Positions 1 through 8,631 of a DNA stretch of 64,000 nt are shown here, piece after piece. Source of the DNA: Gelria sp. Kuro-4. GTDB lineage: Bacteria; Bacillota; DTU030; DUMP01. The position numbers and the translations under genes were made by a program. The stretch lies in the NCBI RefSeq assembly GCF_019668485.1, contig NZ_AP024619.1, positions 1,487,001-1,551,000 of the forward strand, read 5' to 3'. Positions within the stretch are counted from its first letter, which is position 1, and the number at the start of each line of letters is the position of its first letter. The notes beneath the pieces were generated by a model. It ran no database searches, was not told the origin of the DNA, and saw only the letters and a program-made list of their open reading frames with translations.

Positions 1-1
1 T

Positions 2-829
2 TCGCAACCGACGATCAGCATGCAGATGGCAGCGCTGGAGAAAGAACTGGGGGCGAAACTCTTTGAACGCCAGGGCCGAAGGAACGCGCTGACCCCGGCC
101 GGGAAGATGTTCCTTAGGTATGCGACGGATATCCTGATGCTGCGCGCCAAAGCGGTCAAAGCCGTGAGCGCCTACTCCCGGGAGATTGCCGGTACGGTGA
201 ATGTGTGGGCCAGCAGCGTACCGGCCGACTACCTGCTCCCCCGCTTCCTGCCGGACTTCTTGCGGCAGCACCCACGCGTTTTCATCAACCTGGCCCGCTC
301 CGACTCGCAGGAGGTGTGGGAGAAGGTGGCGGGTTACGCGGCCGACCTAGGCGTGGTGGGTACGCTTGGGGACGGGGCAGAGATCGGGTACGTGCCCTTC
401 TTGGCCGACCACATTATCGTGGTGGCGGCACCCGAGGGCAAGTACGGGCGATGGGGGCCGGAAATCGGGGTGGAGACACTTTTGGCCGAACCCCTGGTAG
501 TGCGGGAGGTGGGGTCGGGGACCCAGCACACCTTTGAACAGGCCCTGGCGGAGAAGGGGTTCCCGGCTGCAACCCTGCACGTGGTGGCCCGCCTGCAGAG
601 CACGGAGGCGGTTAAAGCCGCGGCGGCGGCCGGCCTGGGCCTAGGGGTTATCTCCGAGCTCGCGGCCCGACGGGAACTTGCGGCTGGCACGCTGCGCGGT
701 TTCCGGGTCAAGGACCTTAACCTCAGGCGCCAGTTCTACCTGATCACCCATAAGCAGAAGGTGCTTTCGCCGGCGACGGAGGCGCTCCGGTGCTACCTGA
801 TAGAAAAGGCGGGAGAGGAGGAAACATAG
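2..829 (+). CDS. LysR-family transcriptional regulator (5' end outside window)
   Basis: The reading frame is already open at base 2, upstream of the first ATG at 20, and the residues SQPTIS before that ATG belong to the LysR helix-turn-helix, so the true start lies before the window. The HTH tail (LEKELGAKLFERQGRR, TPAGK) is followed by a periplasmic-binding-like effector domain of about 190 residues. The stop is immediately followed by the GTG of the cysteine-desulfurase-like gene, so the two are probably one operon. LysR regulators next to this desulfurase type are known from selenium-metabolism loci; that link is inference, as no selenium gene is visible here. Confidence 0.9.
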   Translation, partial: SQPTISMQMAALEKELGAKLFERQGRRNALTPAGKMFLRYATDILMLRAKAVKAVSAYSREIAGTVNVWASSVPADYLLPRFLPDFLRQHPRVFINLARSDSQEVWEKVAGYAADLGVVGTLGDGAEIGYVPFLADHIIVVAAPEGKYGRWGPEIGVETLLAEPLVVREVGSGTQHTFEQALAEKGFPAATLHVVARLQSTEAVKAAAAAGLGLGVISELAARRELAAGTLRGFRVKDLNLRRQFYLITHKQKVLSPATEALRCYLIEKAGEEET

Positions 830-1984
830 GTGCTGTATTTTGATAACGCGGCCACGTCCAACCCCAAGCCCGAGGTTACCTGGCAGGCCATGGAGCACTA
901 CATGAGGGATGTTGGGTGTAACCCGGGTCGGGGCGGCTATGCCGGCAGCATCGCGGCGGGCCGGATTGTCTTCATGGCCCGGGAGCGGCTCATGACCCTG
1001 TTCAATGCTCCTTCCGAAAAACAGGTCATCTTCACCCCCAACGTCACCTATGCCTTGAATTTCGCCATCAAAGGCCTCCTTACGCCGGGGGATCACGTGA
1101 TCCTGAGCAGCATGGAACATAATTCCGTGGTGAGGCCGCTCCGGTTTATGGAAAAGAACTGCGGGGTGGAGCTTTCCGTTGTTCCGTGCGACCGCGCCGG
1201 GAGGCTCAATCCAGAGGACATCCGCCGGGCACTGAGAAAAAACACCAAACTGGTTGTGCTCACCCACGCCTCCAATGTTACGGGAACGATTCTGCCCGTA
1301 AACGAAGTGGCCGCCATCGTCCGGCAGACAGATGCCTTTTTCGTCCTCGACACGGCGCAGACGGCCGGGGTGCTGAGCATCGACTTTCAGGAGCTGGGCC
1401 TCGATTTCCTTGCCTTTACCGGGCACAAGTCCCTCTACGGCCCGCCTGGGACGGGCGGCTTTGTCGTCAGCGAGCGGGCTGCAGAGCGCCTGATCCCATT
1501 GGTGGAGGGGGGCACGGGCAGCAAGTCCGACCAGGAGGAACAGCCGGACTTCCTTCCCGATAAATTCGAGGCCGGCACGGCCAACACCGTGGGCATTGCC
1601 GGCCTGGGCGCCGGGGCTCAGTTTGTCCTCGGCACCGGCTTGGAGAAGATCCGGGAGCACGAACAACATTTAACCCGGCTCTTCCTGGCTGGCATACGGG
1701 AGATTCCAGGCGTGCAGGTGTACGGGCCGGCAAAGGTGGAGGAACGGGTGGCTACCGTTTCGCTCACCCTGGGTGGGGCCGATTTAGGGGAGGTAGCCGC
1801 GGTTTTGGACGCGGAGTACGGGATTATGGTGCGTTCCGGCCTGCACTGCTCGCCCCTGGCGCACCGGACCCTCGGCACCTTCCCGGCCGGTACCCTGCGC
1901 TTCAGCTTCGGCTACTTCAATACGGAAGAAGAAGTGCAGACGGCGGTAGAGGCCTTGCATACACTGGCAAGACAATACTGCTAA
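830..1984 (+). CDS. Cysteine desulfurase-family aminotransferase class V
   Basis: PLP enzyme of 384 residues (fold type I, NifS/SufS-related) predicted to remove sulfur or selenium from cysteine or selenocysteine. Visible features are the N-terminal YFDNAAT, the PLP lysine in FTGHKS (K200), the cofactor-contacting D174 and Q177, and a reactive cysteine in SGLHCSPLAH (C340). The GTG start sits directly on the stop of the LysR gene with SD GGGAGAGGAGG. It resembles the EF2568-type subfamily more than the housekeeping IscS/SufS, since no iscU or suf genes adjoin it. The sulfur acceptor is unknown. Class call firm, substrate role uncertain. Confidence 0.9.
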   Translation: MLYFDNAATSNPKPEVTWQAMEHYMRDVGCNPGRGGYAGSIAAGRIVFMARERLMTLFNAPSEKQVIFTPNVTYALNFAIKGLLTPGDHVILSSMEHNSVVRPLRFMEKNCGVELSVVPCDRAGRLNPEDIRRALRKNTKLVVLTHASNVTGTILPVNEVAAIVRQTDAFFVLDTAQTAGVLSIDFQELGLDFLAFTGHKSLYGPPGTGGFVVSERAAERLIPLVEGGTGSKSDQEEQPDFLPDKFEAGTANTVGIAGLGAGAQFVLGTGLEKIREHEQHLTRLFLAGIREIPGVQVYGPAKVEERVATVSLTLGGADLGEVAAVLDAEYGIMVRSGLHCSPLAHRTLGTFPAGTLRFSFGYFNTEEEVQTAVEALHTLARQYC

Positions 1985-2024
1985 GCGGCTGGCAGCGCGC
2001 GGCCGCTGCCGGGTCCCAAAAAGA

Positions 2025-2054
2025 ACCGGCTCCCCAGCGAGGAGGGGAGCCGGT
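2025..2054. terminator. GC-rich hairpin after the desulfurase gene
   Basis: An 11-bp perfect inverted repeat (ACCGGCTCCCC, 8-nt loop, GGGGAGCCGGT) lies 40 bp after the desulfurase stop. No U-run follows on the plus strand; read on the minus strand it is followed by TTCTTTTTGG. It may act as a terminator or a 3' stabilising stem. Confidence 0.45.
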
Positions 2055-2070
2055 GTCTAGTTGCAAAGGT

Positions 2071-2096
2071 TTCCCGAGTGCCCGGCGCCTGGGTTT
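2071..2096. repeat. Degenerate copy of the AGGTGCC/GGCACCT palindrome
   Basis: This stretch (CGAGTGCCCGGCGCCTGGG at its core) is a diverged copy of the palindromic element repeated exactly at 4214-4252 and 4272-4310. It lies upstream of the hemolysin III gene. Confidence 0.45.
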
Positions 2097-2188
2097 CCAG
2101 GCGAACGGCAGGATTCTGGCCGCCTTTGCCGAATGGTTCAAGGGACAACAGCTTACTGAGCAGGCGCCACCGCGAAAGGAGCCGAGCT

Positions 2189-2839
2189 ATGCCGACCCAG
2201 CGCAGACTGTTTCGCGAGCCGTTTAACGGCTTTTCCCATTCGGCGGGCGCCGGACTGTCCGTGTGGGGCCTGGTGGTCCTCATGCTGGCGGCCGCTCGGT
2301 CAGGCTCCAGCGCCCGCATAATTGCTTACGCGGTTTACGGGGCCAGCCTGATCATGCTCTACACTGCCAGCAGCGTGTATCACCTTTTGCTTGTTCCGGA
2401 GAAAGTAACGAGGGCGCTGCGCTATGTTGACCACATGATGATTTATTTTCTCATCGCCGGGACTTATACGCCCATTTGCCTTTTAGTCCTGCCCGGTAGC
2501 TGGGGACGGAACATCCTCATCGGCATTTGGGCACTGGCCGGTGCGGGGATGGTTACGACAGGCTTATGGCTGAATGCCCCGCGCTGGCTGTCCACCCTGA
2601 TTTATGTATTGATGGGGTGGGCGATCATCATCGCTACGCCCCCGCTGCTCCGGTCCTTGGGCAGGGCCGCCTTCGCTTGGCTACTGGCGGGCGGTCTTTT
2701 TTACAGCGTAGGTGCCTTCATTTATGCCACCAAGCGGCCGAACTTTGCTGCCAAGATCCTGGGATTTCACGAGCTCTTTCACCTGTTCATTTTAGCCGGG
2801 AGCTTCTGCCACTACTGGCTGATACTGAAGTATGTGTAG
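2189..2839 (+). CDS. Hemolysin III family (PAQR-like) membrane protein
   Basis: Integral membrane protein of 216 residues with about seven hydrophobic segments. The conserved polar residues of the family are visible: FNGFSHSAGA near the N-terminus, SSVYHLL, YVDHMMIYFLIAGTYTP and, at the C-terminus, HELFHLF and FCHYW, whose histidines and aspartate would form the buried metal site. An in-frame upstream start at 2078 exists, but the ATG at 2189 has SD AAAGGAG at good spacing and gives the normal family length. Despite the name, most bacterial members are not shown haemolysins; related proteins affect membrane lipid homeostasis. Flanked on both sides by short palindromes. Confidence 0.9.
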   Translation: MPTQRRLFREPFNGFSHSAGAGLSVWGLVVLMLAAARSGSSARIIAYAVYGASLIMLYTASSVYHLLLVPEKVTRALRYVDHMMIYFLIAGTYTPICLLVLPGSWGRNILIGIWALAGAGMVTTGLWLNAPRWLSTLIYVLMGWAIIIATPPLLRSLGRAAFAWLLAGGLFYSVGAFIYATKRPNFAAKILGFHELFHLFILAGSFCHYWLILKYV

Positions 2840-2880
2840 GTGCCGAGCGCCTAGCAGATGTCCCCAGGTGCCTGGTACCA
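2837..2880. repeat. Two degenerate AGGTGCC-type palindromes
   Basis: TAGGTGCCGAGCGCCTA (2837-2853) and CCAGGTGCCTGGTACCA (about 2864-2880) resemble the 39-bp palindromic repeat found twice near 4.2 kb. They lie in the 88-bp gap between the convergent hemolysin III and cysteine-synthase-like genes. Confidence 0.4.
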
Positions 2881-2927
2881 TTACCGGCTGATTTTGCCAT
2901 TGGACACATCGGAAGCCGAGCTTCTAC

Positions 2928-3896
2928 CTACAAATACAGGTCAGTGCTCAGGTACTTCAGACCAGAATCGTTGATGGTAAGGGCGACGGTACTCCACCGC
3001 TCTGGGCCGCGCAGGAGTTTAAGAGCGGCGGCGACGTTGGCGCCGGAGGAGAAACCGGCAAAGATTCCCTCCAGCCGGGCGAGCTCGCGCGCGGCGGCCA
3101 TGGCCTCCTCGTCGCTCACGGCCAGATAACCGTCGACGAGCTCCTTTTCCAGAAGCGGCAGGTCCATATTGTACCCCCCGCCCTGGATGCGGTGGTTGGG
3201 ATTGGTGACGGGCCGCCCGGCCAGGTGGGCGGCCGTGGCCGGCTCGACCACATAGCAGCGGACGGCGGGGTTATGTCTCTTTAGCGCCAGCGCGCAGCCG
3301 GCAAAGGTGCCACCGGTGCCGGCGAAGTCCACGTAGGCGTCGATCTTTCCCTCCGCCTGCGCCCACATTTCTTCGCCGGTGTGAAGCTCGTGGGCGCGCA
3401 CGTTGGCGTCGTTGTTGAACTGGTCGGCGCGGAAGGCGCCCCTTTCCTGCACGATGCGCTCTGTTTCTTGTTCGACCAGCGCCAGGTCCTCGCCCGAGAC
3501 CTGGCCCGCCGGCGAGCCGGGCGCCTGGTCCACCAGGACCACCTCCGCCCCCAGCGCCCGCATCATGCGTGCCCGCTCCGGCGAGTTGCCTTTGGACATC
3601 ACGGCTACGAACTTATAGCCTTTCACGGCGCAGACGATGGCGAGGCCCGTGCCCGTGTTGCCGCTGGTGAGCTCCACCACCGTCTGCCCCGGCTTGAGCG
3701 CGCCGCTTCTTTCCGCCTCTTCGATAATCTGAAGAGCGATGCGGTCCTTTTTGCTGTAGCCCGGGTTCAGGTACTCCAGCTTGGCGTAAATGTGTCCTGT
3801 CAGTCCGTGTGCCCGGACGAGGCGCTCCAGGTCTACCAAAGGAGTTTCACCGATGGCCTCCACCACGCTGGGCAAAAGTTTCCGCACGCTCTCCAC
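2928..3896 (-). CDS. PLP-dependent cysteine synthase-family protein
   Basis: Fold type II PLP enzyme of about 322 residues related to O-acetylserine sulfhydrylase and cystathionine beta-synthase. Seen: IGETPLVDL at the N-terminus, the PLP lysine in NPGYSKKDR, the substrate loop ELTSGNTGTGLA and the phosphate-binding GTGGTFAG. The lysine motif departs from the usual NPxGSVKDR, so the amino donor or nucleophile may differ from classical CysK. The GTG at 3896 has its SD only 2 nt away; a GTG three codons in (3887) sits 9 nt after GGAAAGGAA and may be the true start. Last gene of a leftward set after hisC. Confidence 0.85.
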   Translation of the reverse strand: MESVRKLLPSVVEAIGETPLVDLERLVRAHGLTGHIYAKLEYLNPGYSKKDRIALQIIEEAERSGALKPGQTVVELTSGNTGTGLAIVCAVKGYKFVAVMSKGNSPERARMMRALGAEVVLVDQAPGSPAGQVSGEDLALVEQETERIVQERGAFRADQFNNDANVRAHELHTGEEMWAQAEGKIDAYVDFAGTGGTFAGCALALKRHNPAVRCYVVEPATAAHLAGRPVTNPNHRIQGGGYNMDLPLLEKELVDGYLAVSDEEAMAAARELARLEGIFAGFSSGANVAAALKLLRGPERWSTVALTINDSGLKYLSTDLYL

Positions 3897-3966
3897 TTCC
3901 TTTCCGACTACCTTACACCACGGCCGGCGTACTGCACCTAACCCCCACGCCGACCGGCTTTGTCCT

Positions 3967-4197
3967 TTACTTCGCCGCAGTCTCCGCCTTTTCCTCTTTC
4001 CGCTCGGACTTCAGCTCTCTTATTTGCTCGGCAAGATAAACAGTGCAGCCCACAATTAAGCCGCTCAAGAAGACTATGCCCAGGTATATCGGTTTCAGGT
4101 TGGATTCTGCCCACGGAAAAAGCAGGTTGGCCAGCGGATAGCCTTGCCATAAGACGAAGACGTGAAAGAAGACCATTGTAATCAAAACGGATTTCAA
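3967..4197 (-). CDS. Small membrane protein with charged C-terminal tail
   Basis: Hypothetical protein of 76 residues. It has two predicted membrane segments (about residues 3-24 and 36-54) followed by a strongly charged tail (EQIRELKSERKEEKAE) that may be helical. The TTG start is supported by SD AGGAGGGTGAGG about 4-9 nt upstream. It lies between hisC and the cysteine-synthase-like gene on the same strand, separated from hisC by two 39-bp palindromic repeats. No family is recognised. Confidence 0.65.
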   Translation of the reverse strand: MKSVLITMVFFHVFVLWQGYPLANLLFPWAESNLKPIYLGIVFLSGLIVGCTVYLAEQIRELKSERKEEKAETAAK

Positions 4198-4213
4198 CTT
4201 GCCTCACCCTCCT

Positions 4214-4252
4214 GTTTTTCCAGGTGCCCGGCACCTGGGAAAAAGTAGATGC
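4214..4252. repeat. 39-bp palindromic repeat, copy 1
   Basis: The core CCAGGTGCCCGGCACCTGG is nearly self-complementary, with TTTTT before it and AAAAA after it, and is followed by GTAGATGC. It is identical to 4272-4310. Because U- and A-runs flank it symmetrically it could fold on either strand. Confidence 0.8.
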
Positions 4253-4271
4253 CGCCAGAGGCGCTGCCCGG

Positions 4272-4310
4272 GTTTTTCCAGGTGCCCGGCACCTGGGAAA
4301 AAGTAGATGC
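4272..4310. repeat. 39-bp palindromic repeat, copy 2
   Basis: Exact second copy of 4214-4252, separated from it by 19 bp. Both copies lie in the gap between hisC and the small membrane protein gene; diverged relatives lie near 2.07 and 2.85 kb. Confidence 0.8.
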
Positions 4311-4346
4311 AGGCGTTTGCCCGCGCTGGCTAAGCGGTGCCGCCGG

Positions 4347-5414
4347 TCAAGCTAGGGCCGCGGCCAGGGCTTTCAGGAAGACGGCGTTCTCTTCCGCCGT
4401 GCCGGTGCTGACGCGCAGACAGCTTTTAAGGAGCGGGTCGCGGCTGACGTCCAGGATGAGGACGCCGGCGGCGAAGAGCTTGCGCCATACCGTGCTGGGC
4501 GGCTGGGGCACGGTGAAGAGGATGAAGTTGGTGTGGGTGGGGAAGGGGTGTACGCCCGGGAGGGCGGCCAGGCCCTGCCAGAGCTTGTCCCGCTCGGCAA
4601 GGAGGGCGGCCACTTGGGGCTTGAAGAGGGGGGCGTTTTCCACCGCGGCCTGGGCCAAGCCCTGGGTGAACATGTTCACGTTGAAGGGCAGCCGCACCCG
4701 GTCGAGCGCGGCCACCACCTCCGGCACGGCGATGACGTACCCCAGGCGCAGGCCGGCCAGGCCGAAGGCCTTAGAGAGGGTCCGCATCACCGCTAGGCGC
4801 GGGTTGCGGGCCACCTCACCGGCCAGGGTGGTGCCGGCATATTCGTAGTACGCTTCGTCCACCACCAGGAGTGATTCGGTTTCGGCAAGAATCCTCAGCA
4901 GGGCCTCCCGGGGAATGAGATTGCCCGTTGGGTTGTTGGGGTTGACGATGAAGACGACACCGGGCTTTTCCTTCGCAAGCCGAACGACCTGTTCAATATC
5001 CAGGGCAAAGGGGTCGGCACTTTCGGCCGGTGCCAGCGGCACCTCCACCAGCTCCGCCCCGCTCAGGATGGCCTCGCGCCGGAAGGTGACGAAGGTGGGG
5101 CGGGGGACGATGACGCGCCGGCCGTTTCCACCGAAGGCGGTAAGGAAAAGGTGGATGATCTCATCCGACCCGTTGCCGCAGAAAACCATCTCCGGCCTTA
5201 CCCCGGCGTAGGCGGCCAGGGCCGAACGCAGGGCGGAGGCGCCGCTGTCGCCGTAGCGGGCGAAGTTGAGCCGCCCGGCGATATCCACGGCCGCCCGGCG
5301 CACCGGCTCGGGCAGCGGGAAGGGGTTCTCGTTCATGTCGAGCTTTACCTTGGCCCCGCTGGGGAAGGGTTGGTAGGGCGGCAGGGCGGCCGCCTCTTTC
5401 CGCAGGAGTTCCAC
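4347..5414 (-). CDS. hisC: Histidinol-phosphate aminotransferase
   Basis: PLP aminotransferase (355 residues) converting imidazole-acetol phosphate to histidinol phosphate in histidine biosynthesis; paralogues can serve aromatic amino acids. Family signatures are LPPYQPF, KLDMNENPFPLP, YGDSGA, FCGNGSDEII, NPNNPTGN, VVDEAYYEY and the PLP lysine in RTLSKAFGLAGLRLGY. The frame is open far upstream, but the GTG at 5414 follows AAGAGGTG with 8-nt spacing, while the ATG at 5435 has no SD. No other his gene is present, so it may be an orphan copy. Confidence 0.9.
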   Translation of the reverse strand: MELLRKEAAALPPYQPFPSGAKVKLDMNENPFPLPEPVRRAAVDIAGRLNFARYGDSGASALRSALAAYAGVRPEMVFCGNGSDEIIHLFLTAFGGNGRRVIVPRPTFVTFRREAILSGAELVEVPLAPAESADPFALDIEQVVRLAKEKPGVVFIVNPNNPTGNLIPREALLRILAETESLLVVDEAYYEYAGTTLAGEVARNPRLAVMRTLSKAFGLAGLRLGYVIAVPEVVAALDRVRLPFNVNMFTQGLAQAAVENAPLFKPQVAALLAERDKLWQGLAALPGVHPFPTHTNFILFTVPQPPSTVWRKLFAAGVLILDVSRDPLLKSCLRVSTGTAEENAVFLKALAAALA

Positions 5415-5662
5415 GGCTGATGCACCTCTTTTCATAGCATAGCGTGTCGGTAGGAGCATTTGCTCGATCCTTCTGGGCCGGAGTAGGGTAGTGATGTTTT
5501 GAGGGCATGCGAATACTTTCGCCGGACCGGTACGAATTCCTGCTGCCTTGCAGCGGCCAAAGGGTTTTGCCGGAGTCTTTAACAATTCGAGGGAAAATGC
5601 TTGACCCTCGAGTCGGGCCCGATCTGGCAGGATCAGGTTGATAAAAAAATTCCAGGGAAAAA
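5415..5662. other. Intergenic region between divergent hisC and ftsZ
   Basis: About 250 bp without a coding frame I can support. The plus strand holds a TTGACC hexamer (5601-5606) without a convincing -10 and an AT-rich stretch near 5640-5670. No clear hisC promoter was found on the minus strand. Confidence 0.5.
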
Positions 5663-5687
5663 AGGGAATTTCAGCCGCATGTTGAAT
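5663..5687 (+). promoter_or_regulatory. Candidate sigma-H-type promoter of ftsZ
   Basis: AGGGAAT, 11 nt, GTTGAAT, close to the B. subtilis sigma-H consensus (RNAGGAWWW, 11-12 nt, RNNGAAT). It lies 44 bp before the ftsZ ATG. The same layout (AGGGAAT, 11 nt, GTCGAAT) occurs before yggS. B. subtilis ftsAZ is also partly sigma-H driven. Confidence 0.5.
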
Positions 5688-5730
5688 TCTATTAGGCAGC
5701 AGGCTAGAGAGCTGAGGAGGGCGCCAGTTT

Positions 5731-6810
5731 ATGCTGGAATTCGATATGGATACGGACCGTTTTGCCGATATCAAGGTTATCGGCGTAGGTGGCGGCGGTA
5801 ACAACGCCGTGAACCGCATGATTGCCTCCGGGCTTAAGGGAGTAGAGTTTATCTCCGTAAACACCGACGCCCAGGCGCTCCTGTTATCCCAGGCCAACCG
5901 CAAGATTCAGATCGGCGAGAAGCTCACCAAGGGCCTGGGGGCCGGGGCCAACCCGGACATCGGCAAGAAAGCGGCGGAGGAGAACCGGGAACTTTTGCAA
6001 GAGTCACTCAAGGGAGCGGACATGGTGTTTGTAACCGCCGGCATGGGTGGCGGGACGGGCACCGGTGCCAGCCCCACCGTGGCTGAGGTGGCCAAGGAGA
6101 TGGGCGCACTCACGGTGGGCGTGGTCACCAAGCCGTTCACCTTTGAGGGGCGCCGGCGCATGATGCAGGCAGAAAAGGGCATCGCTGAACTGAAGGAAAA
6201 GGTGGACACCCTGATCATCATCCCCAACGACCGCCTGCTGCAGGTGGTGGAAAAACGCACCTCCATTGTGGACGCCTTCCGCGTGGCCGACGACGTGCTG
6301 CGCCAGGGCGTGCAGGGGATTTCCGACCTCATCACCGTGCCCGGCCTTATTAACCTGGATTTTGCCGATGTCAAGACCATTATGGTGGACACCGGCTCCG
6401 CCCTCATGGGGATCGGCCGGGCGAGCGGGGAGAACCGCGCGGTGGAGGCGGCGCGCATGGCCATCTCCAGCCCCCTCCTGGAGACATCCATCGACGGGGC
6501 CAAAGGCGTGCTGCTTAACATCACGGGCGGGGCCAGCCTGGGCCTGTTCGAGGTAAACGAAGCGGCGGCCATTATTTCCGAGGCCGCCGATCCGGATGCG
6601 AACATCATCTTCGGGGCTGTTATCGATGAAACCATGGAGGACGAGGTAAAGGTTACCGTTATCGCCACCGGCTTCGAGCCGCGGGCGGGCCGCCGCGGGG
6701 AGAAGGACAAGGATAAAGATAAGGATAAATTCCTGCGCGACCTCGACATCCGCCCCTTCGCCAGCGACGAGCTCGACATCCCACCCTTCCTGCGCCGGGG
6801 CCAGGTCTAA
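5731..6810 (+). CDS. ftsZ: Cell division protein FtsZ
   Basis: Tubulin-like GTPase that polymerises into the Z ring at mid-cell or at the polar sporulation septum. 359 residues: N-terminal [14 protein letters not shown], tubulin signature GGGTGTG at residues 106-112, NPDIGKKAA and NxxD-type residues, a short linker containing a (DK)n run encoded by a GAY-AAR repeat, and the C-terminal peptide LDIPPFLRR that binds FtsA, SepF and others. ATG with SD GAGGAGGG at 9 nt. No ftsA adjoins it here. A strong terminator follows, so it is probably monocistronic. Confidence 0.98.
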   Translation: MLEFDMDTDRFADIKVIGVGGGGNNAVNRMIASGLKGVEFISVNTDAQALLLSQANRKIQIGEKLTKGLGAGANPDIGKKAAEENRELLQESLKGADMVFVTAGMGGGTGTGASPTVAEVAKEMGALTVGVVTKPFTFEGRRRMMQAEKGIAELKEKVDTLIIIPNDRLLQVVEKRTSIVDAFRVADDVLRQGVQGISDLITVPGLINLDFADVKTIMVDTGSALMGIGRASGENRAVEAARMAISSPLLETSIDGAKGVLLNITGGASLGLFEVNEAAAIISEAADPDANIIFGAVIDETMEDEVKVTVIATGFEPRAGRRGEKDKDKDKDKFLRDLDIRPFASDELDIPPFLRRGQV

Positions 6811-6833
6811 CAAATAAATTCCTTACGGTGAAA

Positions 6834-6857
6834 GACGCGGTCGGCCGCGTCTTTTTT
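6834..6857 (+). terminator. Intrinsic terminator of ftsZ
   Basis: Stem GACGCGG / CCGCGTC with a TCGG tetraloop followed by TTTTTT, 23 bp after the ftsZ stop. Confidence 0.9.
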
Positions 6858-6869
6858 CTGATGCGGGAA

Positions 6870-6902
6870 ATGACATTTTTTGCCAGAGAGGACAGCTATA
6901 AT
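6870..6902 (+). promoter_or_regulatory. spoIIG-type promoter with long spacer
   Basis: ATGACA (6870-6875) and a perfect TATAAT (6897-6902) are 21 bp apart. The B. subtilis spoIIG promoter likewise has near-consensus sigma-A hexamers spaced too widely (22 bp) and needs Spo0A~P. A TTTGCCA sequence between them matches 5 of 7 positions of a 0A box. Spo0A control is inferred. Confidence 0.55.
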
Positions 6903-6979
6903 GGAGGTGTACTAGAGGCGGCCCGGGTCTCATACACATGTTAAGGTAGAAGTAGGTACATTTGCCAGGAGGCACGGCC

Positions 6980-7882
6980 GTGCGTTATGTTTATTTAGAC
7001 GTCCTTGTCGCCATTAACCTGGTGATGAACCTCATTATTCTTTTCCTCACTTCCTGGCTGGCCCAGGTTCCGGCACGCCTCGGGCGCCTCCTTCTGGGCG
7101 CGGCGGTGGGAACGGCGTACGCGGTGTACCTTGTGCTCACCCCCTCCACCCTGGGGGTGGGATGGGTGGCCAAGGTGCTTTTTTCCGTACTGATCCTGGC
7201 GGCTACCTTTGTTCCCGCGTCCCCGGTTCGCTTTTTGCGTGCCGCCGGCTACTTCTACTTACTGTCGTTCACGCTGGGCGGGGCGGCCCTGGCCGTGTAC
7301 TACCTGGGTCAGGGCCCGGCTGTTGAAACCAGCGGGCCGCTCCCCGGCATCCCCTGGTGGACGCTGTTGCTGGGCTTGGCAGTAACAGTGCCGGCGGCGC
7401 GGCTGGCCTGGCTGTACCTGAGCCGGCGGCGCTGGCAAAAGGAGGTGCAGGCCAAGCTTACCATCCGCTGGGGGAGCCGCGAGGCCGAACTGAAGGCGAT
7501 CTTGGATAGCGGCAACCTCCTGGTCGACCCGCTTACCGGGGCGCCGGTGGTGGTGGCGGAAGCCGCGGCCCTCTCCTTCCTGGTGTCGCCGCGTTTGCTG
7601 GCCGCCCTTAAGGAGGGCCTTGACCTGGACAGGTTGAGCCAGGTGCTGGCGGCAGAACCTGAAGCGCACCGCTTTCGCATTATACCGTTTGATTCCCTGG
7701 GGCAGACCAACTCCTTGCTTTTGGCCTTTCGCCCGGATCAGGTGGGGGTTACCTATGCCGGGCGGAAAACGAAGATCCCGCGGGCCGTAGTAGGCCTGGC
7801 GCTGCAACGCCTGTCGCCCGAGGGTGCCTACCAGGCCCTTGTTAATCCGCAGGTGCTTGCCCCATACCTGGATGAGGCTTGA
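6980..7882 (+). CDS. spoIIGA: Sporulation sigma-E processing peptidase SpoIIGA
   Basis: Membrane aspartic protease (300 residues) that cleaves pro-sigma-E after polar septation, triggered by SpoIIR from the forespore. The N-terminal half has five hydrophobic segments; the C-terminal half carries the protease loop LDSGN with the catalytic aspartate. The GTG at 6980 has SD AGGAGG at 7 nt; a TTG at 6962 lies upstream of the SD and is unlikely. It is followed 13 bp later by sigE, the usual spoIIG operon order. Confidence 0.95.
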   Translation: MRYVYLDVLVAINLVMNLIILFLTSWLAQVPARLGRLLLGAAVGTAYAVYLVLTPSTLGVGWVAKVLFSVLILAATFVPASPVRFLRAAGYFYLLSFTLGGAALAVYYLGQGPAVETSGPLPGIPWWTLLLGLAVTVPAARLAWLYLSRRRWQKEVQAKLTIRWGSREAELKAILDSGNLLVDPLTGAPVVVAEAAALSFLVSPRLLAALKEGLDLDRLSQVLAAEPEAHRFRIIPFDSLGQTNSLLLAFRPDQVGVTYAGRKTKIPRAVVGLALQRLSPEGAYQALVNPQVLAPYLDEA

Positions 7883-7895
7883 GGGGGAGATGCGC

Positions 7896-8627
7896 ATGAA
7901 GCCTTTCTCGGCTGCCGGCCGCCTGGCGGTACGGCTTTTTCTCATCCGGCTGCTGCAATTTCTCGGCATTGAGCGTCGCGCCCTTTGGTATGTGGGCAGC
8001 AGTGAAGCCCTGCCACCCCCGCTTACCAGCGCGGAGGAAGGGTACCTCCTGGAACGGCTGCAGCGCGGCGACAAGGCCGTAAAAAGCCTGCTCATCGAGC
8101 ACAACCTGCGGCTCGTGGTTTACATTGCCCGCAAGTTCGAAAACACCGGCGTCGGGATAGAGGACCTGGTGTCCATCGGCAGCATCGGGTTGATCAAAGC
8201 GGTAAATACCTTTAACCCGGCGAAAAAGATCAAGCTGGCCACCTACGCCTCGCGCTGCGTGGAGAACGAAATCCTCATGTTCCTTCGCCGCAACAACAAG
8301 GTACGTTCAGAGGTGTCCTTTGACGAGCCGCTGAACATCGACTGGGATGGGAACGAGCTCCTCCTGTCCGATGTTTTGGGGACCGAGGGCGATATTATCT
8401 CCCGCTCCGTAGAGGAAGAAGTGGACAAAAAACTGCTCCACCAGGCCCTGCAAAAACTTTCAGCGCGGGAAAAACTGATCATGGAACTGCGTTTCGGCTT
8501 GAAGGGTAGTCCGGAAAAGACGCAAAAAGAGGTGGCGGACCTTTTGGGTATTTCACAGTCTTATATTTCACGTTTAGAAAAACGGATCATCAAACGCTTG
8601 CGCCGCGAAATCAAGCGCATGGAGTGA
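7896..8627 (+). CDS. sigE: RNA polymerase sporulation sigma factor SigE
   Basis: Mother-cell sigma factor (243 residues) made as an inactive precursor. The first roughly 30 residues are the hydrophobic or basic pro-region ([17 protein letters not shown]) removed by SpoIIGA. Regions 2 ([46 protein letters not shown]) and 4 ([31 protein letters not shown]) are intact. Start chosen at the second ATG (7896), 6 nt after GGGGGAG; the ATG at 7890 is too close to the SD. Cotranscribed with spoIIGA. Confidence 0.97.
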   Translation: MKPFSAAGRLAVRLFLIRLLQFLGIERRALWYVGSSEALPPPLTSAEEGYLLERLQRGDKAVKSLLIEHNLRLVVYIARKFENTGVGIEDLVSIGSIGLIKAVNTFNPAKKIKLATYASRCVENEILMFLRRNNKVRSEVSFDEPLNIDWDGNELLLSDVLGTEGDIISRSVEEEVDKKLLHQALQKLSAREKLIMELRFGLKGSPEKTQKEVADLLGISQSYISRLEKRIIKRLRREIKRME

Positions 8628-8631
8628 CGAG

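Noticed and set aside
641-1669. Minus-strand frame of 342 codons
   Set aside because: Antisense of the desulfurase gene; nothing resembling a domain.
4214-4310. The 39-bp palindromes as transcription terminators for hisC
   Set aside because: T-runs precede and A-runs follow the stem on both strands equally, the wrong layout for an intrinsic terminator in either direction, and two identical copies argue for a repeat element.
5907-6779. Minus-strand frame of 290 codons
   Set aside because: Antisense of ftsZ, very Ser-rich as expected for reverse GC-biased code.
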